From Thermotogae bacterium (GTDB lineage Bacteria; Thermotogota; Thermotogae; B3-G13), in assembly GCA_015486095.1 (NCBI GenBank), contig WFSK01000274.1:1-6752 (forward strand): a stretch of 6,752 nucleotides of DNA, read 5' to 3'. Of the stretch, positions 1 through 5,729 are shown piece by piece; the first letter of the stretch is position 1; each line of letters begins with the position of its first letter. The notes beneath the pieces are model-generated. The model saw nothing but the letters and a program-made list of their open reading frames with translations. It was not told where the DNA came from and did not search any database. The position numbers were made by a program, and so were the translations under genes.

Positions 1-368
1 GGGTAATGGAGATGGCGAAGAAAAGAGGAGCAAGGCGCGCAGTGGAGTTAAACGTCAGCGGAGCATTTCACTCCCCTCTCATGGGAGATGCGAAAAGTGC
101 AATGGAAGAGGAGATCGAAAAGATAAAATTCAGTGTCCCTTCATGTCCGATAGTACCAAACGTGTATGCAAAGGTAGTTACAGATATCGACATCATCAAA
201 GATGCCCTGATCGAACAGATGACCGGAAGGGTGAGGTGGGTAGAATCTATGAAAGCGATGAAAGATTATGGTGTGGAGAGCTGTGTTGAAGTGGGAGAAG
301 GAAATGTACTCAAGGGTTTAATGAGGTACATAGATAGAGATGTCAAATTCTTAGATGTTGAATTATAG
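1..368 (+). CDS. fabD: Malonyl-CoA:acyl carrier protein transacylase, C-terminal part (5' end outside window)
   Basis: FabD moves the malonyl group from CoA to the phosphopantetheine of ACP, the step that supplies extender units for fatty-acid synthesis in the cytosol. Only the last 121 or so residues are present. The reading frame is open to the left edge (codon 3-5 is Val), so the ATG at position 6 is internal, not a start. The diagnostic stretch is NVSGAFHSPLM, whose His (codon 69-71) corresponds to the catalytic His of the family. It is followed by the usual VPNVYA and VRWVESM segments and a late VEVGEGNVLKGL, which matches the family's terminal EiGPGkvLxGL element with Glu in place of Pro. 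The stop is TAG at 366-368. acpP begins 35 bases downstream in the same direction, the common fab operon arrangement, which supports the call. No truncation other than the window edge is seen. Confidence 0.95.
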   Translation, partial: VMEMAKKRGARRAVELNVSGAFHSPLMGDAKSAMEEEIEKIKFSVPSCPIVPNVYAKVVTDIDIIKDALIEQMTGRVRWVESMKAMKDYGVESCVEVGEGNVLKGLMRYIDRDVKFLDVEL

Positions 369-390
369 ATGGTTTTTGAAATTCTGATAA

Positions 391-397
391 AGGAGGG
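391..397 (+). promoter_or_regulatory. Ribosome binding site of acpP
   Basis: AGGAGGG lies 6 bases before the ATG at 404. It is a near-perfect Shine-Dalgarno sequence and decides the start over the in-frame ATG at 446, which would give a shorter protein of 72 residues. A strong site fits the high expression usual for ACP. Confidence 0.85.
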
Positions 398-403
398 AAA
401 AAG

Positions 404-664
404 ATGGCAAATTTAAGGGTAAAGGAAAAAGAGCAAGAGGTACTTATGAGGTTGAAAAATGTGGTGGCGGAGCATCTCAACATTCCAGTGGAAGAGATAA
501 AAGACGATTCGAGGTTCGTTGAAGACCTTGGCGCCGATTCGCTGGATACGGTAGAGCTCCTGATGAAATTGGAGCAGGAGTTCAACATTCAGATCCCGGA
601 TGAAGATGCCGAGAATTTGAGAACCATTTCTGCCGTAAAAGAGTATATCTTCTCCAAGATTTAA
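404..664 (+). CDS. acpP: Acyl carrier protein
   Basis: ACP is the small acidic four-helix carrier that holds growing acyl chains on a 4'-phosphopantetheine arm during fatty-acid synthesis. The 86-residue product contains the hallmark DLGADSLDTVEL; Ser46 of the DSL motif is the expected phosphopantetheine attachment site. Helix II after the motif (about residues 46-60) is rich in Glu/Asp, the face that docks partner enzymes such as FabD. The usual family length is about 75-80 residues; the extra 8 or so lie at the charged N-terminus (KVxEKEQE-like, residues 5-12) and are supported by the strong Shine-Dalgarno at 391-397. The gene follows fabD after 35 bases and is closed by an intrinsic terminator starting 8 bases after its stop, so it is the last gene of this operon. 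fabF, which often follows acpP, is not here. Confidence 0.97.
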   Translation: MANLRVKEKEQEVLMRLKNVVAEHLNIPVEEIKDDSRFVEDLGADSLDTVELLMKLEQEFNIQIPDEDAENLRTISAVKEYIFSKI

Positions 665-671
665 CCTCGAC

Positions 672-707
672 CCATCGGATCGAGCCTCTCGATCCGATGG
701 CATTTTT
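672..707 (+). terminator. Intrinsic terminator of the fabD-acpP operon
   Basis: A perfect 13-bp inverted repeat (arms 672-684 and 688-700, starting CCATCGGATCGAG) surrounds a 3-base loop CCT. It is followed by CA and a run of five T at 703-707. This is a textbook Rho-independent terminator for the + strand, placed 8 bases after the acpP stop. On the - strand the hairpin is not followed by a T run, so it should not work as a classical terminator for the convergent ABC gene. Confidence 0.93.
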
Positions 708-756
708 CCTAACGTCAATTTAAAGCCTTTTCATGAGCTTTCTCATCCCCTATATT

Positions 757-2442
757 TCATTCCTCTTCCAACTGTCCTGTGAAAAGATCTTTGAACACCG
801 TGTTTTCTTTGACATCATTGTAATTCCCTTTTGCTACGACTCTACCTCTTTCCAACACGTAGATCATGTCTGAGAATTTAAAGGAAGATAACCTATGGGA
901 GATCAGTATAACAGTCATATGAGGAAATCTTTCACGTAAGTTCTTCATTATACTCGATTCTGTGGCGGAATCAACAGCAGTTAAGGCCTCATCGATCAAC
1001 ATCACTTTGGGCCTTTTCAGCATCGCCCTTGCTATCCCTATCCTCACTCTCTGTCCATCCGATAGTGCCTTACCTTGAGCCCCAACGAATATCTCATATC
1101 CTCCCATCTGCTCTATTTCCTCATCTATGCAGGCTATTCTCGCAGCCTCTCTTATCTCCTCCAGATCTATCTTCTCATCTTTGATGGCAATATTTTCCTT
1201 TATCGTGCCATAAAATATGTACACGTTTCTATTTATATACGCAACCGTATCCCTTACTTTATGAGTAGAGAGTTCGTTCAATTCATTACCGTTGAACGTT
1301 ATCTTTCCCTTTTGAGGCAGATAGAATTTGGGAATGAGTTTCAACATTGTGCTCTTTCCAACCCCCGTTCGACCCACGATCGCGATGAATCTCCCTTCTC
1401 GTGCATCTATTGACACATCACTTAAGATATCTCTTTCGCCATCGTATGAAAATGTCACATTGTCGAAGGCAATGTTGTACTCCTTTGGCTCCATACCTGT
1501 CATATCTTCTTCCTTCTCTTCGAGCAATTCTTTCACTCCTTTCCAAACTGCCCTCGGAGTCTGTATCTTCACCCTTGCCAGGGATATCTGCTGGATCGGT
1601 TCGTAGAGGAAGAGTAAGAGGTTGGTGATCGCCACTACAGTTCCTATCGTCGTACCCCCCTTTAACACGAGATAAGTACCCACTACGAGGAGAAGTATCG
1701 GACCTATTGAAACTATACCCGTGAGGATGGCACCTGCCATAACCCCGTATTTGTTTATGGCAAGGTTGATCTTCAGTAAGTTATTCAAACTTCGAAAGAA
1801 TCTATCTCTCACCCTACTGTACAGACTATCTACCTTAATGGTCTCTATGCCTGATAGGCCCTCTTCGAGTTCTTTCATAACCACCTGATTTGCACTCGAG
1901 AATTTCCTGCTCTCCTTTGCCATCTTCGTGTTCAGTAGAGCAGTGGCCAAGGCGAGGATAGGGATGAGTACAAGTGAAAGGATAGCGAGAATCACGTTGA
2001 GCCTGATCATCAGGATCACAGCGGCCGCTACGAAGAAGATGCTGCTGTAGAGTGTAAGATAATAATTCCTGAAGAGGCCGACACACCTCGAGGCATCGTT
2101 TGAAATCCTGGACATGATGGAACCCGTATCGTTATTTACGAAAAAGGACATGGGCAGCTTTAGCACCTTGTTCAGGAGATCGGTTTTAAGGTCTCTGGCG
2201 ACTCTTTCCTCTATGATAGAGGCGGTGTAGTTCTGAAAGAAATTGGATGTGACCCTTATGGCTATGACTACGAGCAGAAAGATAGACCAGATGAGAACCT
2301 CAGATACATCTTTGTTTGGGATCACGGTATCGATGAAGTACTTCAAAATGAGTGGATAAGGAAGGGCACTGAGAGCAGTGATGGTTGCCATGACCAGAGA
2401 GGTAAAGATCAATAAGGGGTACTTCTTGTAGTAGGATTTCAT
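757..2442 (-). CDS. ABC exporter half-transporter (membrane domain fused to ATPase), variant motifs
   Basis: This 561-residue protein has the MsbA/LmrA-type exporter layout: a membrane domain with about six helices (roughly residues 9-38, 48-70, 129-146, 149-170, 233-258, 263-283), then a nucleotide-binding domain from about 322. Half-transporters dimerise in the inner membrane and export lipids, drugs or peptides; the substrate cannot be told from sequence. Visible ATPase motifs are A-loop Tyr333, Walker A GRTGVGKST (357-365), Walker B VMLIDE (480-485, catalytic Glu485 present), D-loop around 489-492 and switch His516. Three motifs deviate: the Q-loop Gln is Arg405 (AYINRN), the signature is LSDGQ (460-464) rather than LSGGQ, and the X-loop Glu position is Ala455. 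No N-terminal peptidase domain is present. The ATG start is preceded by AGGGAGT at a suitable distance. No partner half-transporter lies next to it, so it either homodimerises or pairs with a subunit encoded elsewhere. Confidence 0.93.
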   Translation of the reverse strand: MKSYYKKYPLLIFTSLVMATITALSALPYPLILKYFIDTVIPNKDVSEVLIWSIFLLVVIAIRVTSNFFQNYTASIIEERVARDLKTDLLNKVLKLPMSFFVNNDTGSIMSRISNDASRCVGLFRNYYLTLYSSIFFVAAAVILMIRLNVILAILSLVLIPILALATALLNTKMAKESRKFSSANQVVMKELEEGLSGIETIKVDSLYSRVRDRFFRSLNNLLKINLAINKYGVMAGAILTGIVSIGPILLLVVGTYLVLKGGTTIGTVVAITNLLLFLYEPIQQISLARVKIQTPRAVWKGVKELLEEKEEDMTGMEPKEYNIAFDNVTFSYDGERDILSDVSIDAREGRFIAIVGRTGVGKSTMLKLIPKFYLPQKGKITFNGNELNELSTHKVRDTVAYINRNVYIFYGTIKENIAIKDEKIDLEEIREAARIACIDEEIEQMGGYEIFVGAQGKALSDGQRVRIGIARAMLKRPKVMLIDEALTAVDSATESSIMKNLRERFPHMTVILISHRLSSFKFSDMIYVLERGRVVAKGNYNDVKENTVFKDLFTGQLEEE

Positions 2443-2450
2443 TTGTTATC

Positions 2451-2457
2451 ACTCCCT
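2451..2457 (-). promoter_or_regulatory. Ribosome binding site of the ABC exporter gene
   Basis: Read on the - strand this is AGGGAGT, 8 bases before the ATG at 2442. It supports that ATG as the start. Confidence 0.7.
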
Positions 2458-2578
2458 TTTTATGATATCTTCACTTATCAGATTCTGAGTGAGTTCACCC
2501 CCATAGCCTGAATTCTTCTATGCTTTCTATCCGATCATTTGTCGATAATTCATTAGATTTATCCTTTGTTATTTTAGC

Positions 2579-2607
2579 ATTATAGCATTACCCGCACATA
2601 CCAGAAA
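2579..2607 (-). promoter_or_regulatory. Candidate promoter of the ABC exporter gene (extended -10)
   Basis: On the - strand the region reads TGCTATAAT (plus positions 2579-2587), a consensus -10 hexamer with the extended TGn element. The -35 at 2602-2607 (TTTCTG on the - strand, 17-base spacer) is poor, as is common with extended -10 promoters. Transcription would begin near 2572 and give a leader of about 130 bases before the ABC start codon. Confidence 0.5.
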
Positions 2608-2650
2608 AAGAGCAACATGTCTACACACACCTACGATGCACACCAAGGTG

Positions 2651-2679
2651 TACCTTCTGCTATAAGACAGTGGTATACT
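2651..2679 (+). promoter_or_regulatory. Candidate promoter region of the hisS operon
   Basis: TGGTATACT (hexamer TATACT at 2674-2679) is an extended -10 element; the hexamer 17 bases upstream (2651-2656, TACCTT) is a weak -35. A second extended -10 candidate, TGCTATAAG (hexamer 2661-2666), overlaps it with TGCACA at 2637-2642 as an 18-base-spaced -35. Either would give a leader of roughly 65-80 bases. The two cannot be separated by eye. Confidence 0.45.
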
Positions 2680-2738
2680 TTACTTAAAGAATAAGGGTAG
2701 GGAACGATGTATTTTGGAGACGATGAATACAATAAGAG

Positions 2739-2744
2739 AGGAGG
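2739..2744 (+). promoter_or_regulatory. Ribosome binding site of hisS, deciding a GTG start
   Basis: AGGAGG ends 9 bases before GTG at 2754, a normal distance. The next codon, TTG at 2757, would be 12 bases away, so GTG is the better start. There is no ATG near the conserved N-terminal KRPKGTSDIYG. Confidence 0.8.
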
Positions 2745-2753
2745 AAAGTATAA

Positions 2754-4004
2754 GTGTTGCTGTTTAAAAGGCCTAAAGGAACGAGTGATATCTACGGTAC
2801 AAATATGCTCAGGACGAAGCGTGTAGAAGGGATACTGAAAGAGTTGATGTTGAACTGGGGTTATTCGGAGATTCGTACACCGATATTTGAATCTACGGAG
2901 TTGTTTGACAGGAGTGTGGGAGATACCTCGGATATAGTTCAAAAAGAGATGTATACATTTCGAGATAAGGGAGGAAGAAGCCTTACTTTGAGACCCGAAG
3001 GTACGGCTCCTGTCGTCAGGGCCTATCTGGAGAATTCCCTTACCAATTACGGTAAACCTATGCGATTATTTTATCTCGGCCCTATGTTCAGATATGAAAA
3101 ACCGCAGGCTGGCAGGATGAGGCAGTTTCAACAATTCGGTATAGAGTTAATAGGTTCTTCCTCTCCACTGGCGGAGGTAGAGGTATTTCAAATATTGATG
3201 GACATGCTCGATAGGTTGAATGTGAAGGATTGGCAATTCCACATAAACACGGTTGGCTGCCAGAACTGCAGAGATGAATATATAAAGGCATTAAAAGAAT
3301 ACTACAGGCCCCTCTTACCGAATTTGTGTTCCGATTGTCAGCGCCGATTTGAAACGAACGTTTTAAGATTGTTGGACTGTAAGAATCCTCAATGTGCTCC
3401 TTATAAAAAAGATGCCCCACATTTCATCGATCACGTTTGTGAGGATTGTAAAAGACATTTCGATGCAGTTACCTCCTCCCTGGATGCCTTACATATCCCA
3501 TATGTGATAGATCATTATCTCGTAAGAGGGCTCGACTACTATACCAGAACGGCATTCGAGGTAAAATACAGAGAAGGTTCTCAGGATGCCTTACTCGGAG
3601 GTGGTAGGTATGACCTTCTCATCGAACAATTCGGGGGTAATCCAACCCCGGCAATAGGTTTTGCCGTATCTATAGAACGATTGCTGTTGGCTTCCAAGGA
3701 TCTCGATACTCCTTCAGAGCACCCCTTGGTGTACGTCGTTACATTCGATAAGTCTCGTTTACAGGGTGCTGAATTGGCATTCGAATTGAGAAGAGCTGGT
3801 ATTCCTACTGTTACAGATGTGATGGGAAGAAACTTGAGCAACCAGATGAAAGAAGCGAATAGATTGGGAGTTTGTTATGCGATCATAATAGGAGAAGAAG
3901 AGCTCAAAGTCAATGAGTTTACGGTAAAGGATATGAAGACCGGTGAGCAACACTTGGTGAATAGGGAAGATATAAGAGAATATATATTGTCCCATTCCTG
4001 TTAA
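2754..4004 (+). CDS. hisS: Histidyl-tRNA synthetase
   Basis: HisRS is the class II cytosolic enzyme that attaches histidine to tRNA-His. The 416-residue product has the family's normal length and order: N-terminal KGTSDIYG (8-15), motif 1 around 40-70 (RTPIFESTELF, then IVQKEMYTF), motif 2 around 105-134 (MFRYEKPQAGRMRQFQQFG), the HisRS-specific LVRGLDYYTRTAFE (256-269) and GGGRYDLL (282-289), motif 3 GFAVSIERLL (302-311), and an anticodon-binding domain from about 325. The insertion domain between motif 2 and the HisRS-specific motif carries eight cysteines in pairs (169/172, 192/195, 209/214, 229/232), a zinc-knuckle-like pattern known from many bacterial HisRS. The start is GTG at 2754 with AGGAGG upstream. 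It is the first gene of a rightward cluster; the GH20 gene starts 47 bases after its TAA stop. The frequent hisS-aspS pairing is absent. Confidence 0.97.
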   Translation: MLLFKRPKGTSDIYGTNMLRTKRVEGILKELMLNWGYSEIRTPIFESTELFDRSVGDTSDIVQKEMYTFRDKGGRSLTLRPEGTAPVVRAYLENSLTNYGKPMRLFYLGPMFRYEKPQAGRMRQFQQFGIELIGSSSPLAEVEVFQILMDMLDRLNVKDWQFHINTVGCQNCRDEYIKALKEYYRPLLPNLCSDCQRRFETNVLRLLDCKNPQCAPYKKDAPHFIDHVCEDCKRHFDAVTSSLDALHIPYVIDHYLVRGLDYYTRTAFEVKYREGSQDALLGGGRYDLLIEQFGGNPTPAIGFAVSIERLLLASKDLDTPSEHPLVYVVTFDKSRLQGAELAFELRRAGIPTVTDVMGRNLSNQMKEANRLGVCYAIIIGEEELKVNEFTVKDMKTGEQHLVNREDIREYILSHSC

Positions 4005-4038
4005 ATCGTGACTGAGTACTTCTAATCATTTATGAATC

Positions 4039-4045
4039 GGAGGTG
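4039..4045 (+). promoter_or_regulatory. Ribosome binding site of the GH20 gene
   Basis: GGAGGTG lies 6 bases before ATG 4052. It selects this start; an ATG at 4032 in another frame opens only a short overlapping ORF. Confidence 0.8.
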
Positions 4046-4051
4046 TAAAAA

Positions 4052-5710
4052 ATGGAAAAAGGAAAAGTGTCTTTGGTACCAGAACCGAAGAAGATCGAAT
4101 TTGGAGATAAGTACTTCGAATTCGATGGGTTTAGTGATCTTCCAGAGTTCCTTCAGACCGAATTCAAGATCCCGCGAGGAAACTGGAAGTGTGAAAAGAT
4201 CGATAAAAAAGGTACTGGATTTCGTATAATCGATGGAAAGGTTCAATTTTGGGGCAACGAGTACGTCGTATATGCGAGTTTGGTACAACTCATGAAGCAA
4301 AATGAAGGTCTTCTCCCTGAAATGGAAGTGGAGGAATCTTTTAACTTCGAATTCAGAGGTTATCACTTGGACATAGCAAGGGGAGGTGTCCCAACGCTTC
4401 AAACGTTCAAGAAAATACTCAGATGGCTCTTCTTGCTGAAATACAACTATTTCGCGATATACTTTGAAGACCTCTTCCCCTGGGAAAAACATCCCGATAT
4501 AGGAAAGTATCGAGGAAGGCTAACGAAGGAAGAACTTGGAGAGATCATCTCCTATGGTAGAAAACTCGGTATAGAGGTTTTTCCTTCCCTGGAACTAACG
4601 GGACATATGGAACACATCTTGTCCCTACCGAACTATAGAAGGTTCAGCGAATGGTATCGTCCTACAGAAGGCTGTTTGAATCTCGCGGATGAAGATGCGA
4701 GGAAGTTCTCTATGGGCCTTCTTGAAGAAGTGCTGGATTTCTTCCCATCGAAGTATGTTCACATAGGTGGAGATGAAACATGGGCACTTGGCAGAGGAAA
4801 AAGTTTAAACAATAGATGGAGATTCGAAGGGCATAAGTTGTACGAAAGACATTACAAGGAAATGATAAAACTCGTTCATTCTTATGGTAAAAAGGCGATC
4901 ATGTGGGGAGATATGTTGACAGGTATGTATCTGAGCGAGGAGGAGAGTGAGAAATGGCGTGAAACCTTGGAAAGCAATATCTGGGATGAAGTTATCTTAG
5001 CCAATTGGGACTATTCGAAAAATCAGAAAGAATTTTTCAAGAAGAAGATAAATGTTTTTGGGGAGAAGAGGAAAAGTTCTGAGATAGTCTGTCCCGGTTT
5101 ATCGAATTGGAATACCTATTATCCAAATTTTCAGATTGCATTGGAAAATCTGAAGAATTTTCTTGGAGCCGCTAAAGAGGAAAGCATCACGGGTTTTCTG
5201 GTCACAGCATGGGGAGATGACGGAGCAGAATGTCTATTCTCATACTTAGATCCTCTGATTCTTACCACTATGGAAATAGCCGAGGGAAAGGAGAAATGGG
5301 AAGACAAGTGGAAAGCCCTCACAGATGAAAATGAAAAGATCATTTCTGTCCGAAAGACCTTTGGAGAACCAGCGGTATCGTTGTCTTTGAAACACGTACT
5401 GTTCGCCGATCTCTGGTATCATCTTTATGGAAATGAAAAGGCAGAAGATGAATTGAAGACCAAATGGAGTGAGATATTGGATGAAGCAGATGGAGTGAAT
5501 CTACCAGAGGATCTATGGTTTATAAGAGAAGCCGTACGAACCGGACTCAACAGATTAAATCACACTGTAAGGGCTTCAGATTTCATAGAATTGGCGAGCA
5601 TCTATTCTCGCCTCTGGTTATCCGAGAGAAAGCCAGAGGGGTTGGAGAAGATACTCACGAGATTCTGGGGAGCTGCTGGTGTGATCGATACTCTCCAGGG
5701 CAATCCTTGA
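4052..5710 (+). CDS. Cytosolic GH20 beta-N-acetylhexosaminidase (GH20C/HexD-like)
   Basis: GH20 enzymes release terminal beta-linked GlcNAc or GalNAc by substrate-assisted catalysis using an adjacent Asp-Glu pair. Here that pair is D241-E242 in VHIGGDETWALG (236-247), with Glu242 as the expected acid/base. An N-terminal GH20b-like domain (about 1-97) leads into FRGYHLDIARGG (101-112), which marks the start of the catalytic barrel. The segment YFEDLFPW (137-144), then LTGHMEHIL (182-190) and DETWALGRGKS, resembles the intracellular GH20C/hexosaminidase D subgroup rather than secreted chitobiases, which have an HxxDxxxW-type element there. Late barrel elements are WGDML (285-289), ANWDY (317-321) and TAWGDD (385-390); a helical tail follows from about 410. 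There is no signal peptide, so it should act in the cytosol on imported amino sugars or recycled wall fragments. The 552 residues look complete. It is 47 bases behind hisS and probably co-transcribed. Confidence 0.85.
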   Translation: MEKGKVSLVPEPKKIEFGDKYFEFDGFSDLPEFLQTEFKIPRGNWKCEKIDKKGTGFRIIDGKVQFWGNEYVVYASLVQLMKQNEGLLPEMEVEESFNFEFRGYHLDIARGGVPTLQTFKKILRWLFLLKYNYFAIYFEDLFPWEKHPDIGKYRGRLTKEELGEIISYGRKLGIEVFPSLELTGHMEHILSLPNYRRFSEWYRPTEGCLNLADEDARKFSMGLLEEVLDFFPSKYVHIGGDETWALGRGKSLNNRWRFEGHKLYERHYKEMIKLVHSYGKKAIMWGDMLTGMYLSEEESEKWRETLESNIWDEVILANWDYSKNQKEFFKKKINVFGEKRKSSEIVCPGLSNWNTYYPNFQIALENLKNFLGAAKEESITGFLVTAWGDDGAECLFSYLDPLILTTMEIAEGKEKWEDKWKALTDENEKIISVRKTFGEPAVSLSLKHVLFADLWYHLYGNEKAEDELKTKWSEILDEADGVNLPEDLWFIREAVRTGLNRLNHTVRASDFIELASIYSRLWLSERKPEGLEKILTRFWGAAGVIDTLQGNP

Positions 5711-5714
5711 AGGA
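5709..5714 (+). promoter_or_regulatory. Possible, distantly spaced ribosome binding site of the right-edge gene
   Basis: GAAGGA overlaps the GH20 stop codon and lies 15 bases before GTG 5730, longer than usual. A small inverted repeat between them (GACA-AA-TGTC, 5718-5727) could shorten the effective distance if it folds, or translation may be coupled to the GH20 stop. Confidence 0.35.
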
Positions 5715-5729
5715 AAAGACAAATGTCAA

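Larger units (their letters stand above)
2443..2753. other. Intergenic region between divergent ABC exporter and hisS genes
   Basis: These 311 bases separate the two divergent start codons and are AT-rich in the middle (about 2520-2590). I find candidate extended -10 promoters in both directions (listed separately), a perfect tandem 8-bp repeat (TAGCATTA twice, 2575-2590) covering the leftward -10, and two overlapping short inverted repeats at 2640-2656 (ACACC-AA-GGTGT and AAGGT-GT-ACCTT) upstream of the rightward -10. The inverted repeats are short enough to be chance, but sit where an operator would. No RNA gene, T-box leader or convincing small ORF was recognised. Confidence 0.6.

Noticed and set aside
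6..368. A separate small gene starting at ATG 6
   Set aside because: The frame is open upstream to the window edge and begins in the middle of conserved FabD sequence, so it is a partial fabD.
446..664. Shorter acpP starting at ATG 446
   Set aside because: The start at 404 has a much better Shine-Dalgarno (AGGAGGG, 6-base spacing) and the longer N-terminus reads as normal coding sequence.
672..707. Bidirectional terminator serving both acpP and the ABC gene
   Set aside because: The sequence left of the hairpin lacks the A run that would give a T run on the - strand.
1075..1628. Several + strand open frames inside the ABC exporter gene
   Set aside because: They overlap each other and the ATPase domain coded on the - strand, and show no domain or ribosome site.
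2686..2753. Possible T-box leader before hisS (AAGGGTAGGGAACG resembles part of the T-box sequence)
   Set aside because: The match to the T-box core is poor, the leader is only about 65-80 bases, and no Stem I or terminator hairpin can be drawn.
4022..4492. 156-codon open frame on the - strand
   Set aside because: It lies antisense to the N-terminal part of the GH20 gene, which has motif and ribosome-site support; the translated sequence shows no recognisable domain.
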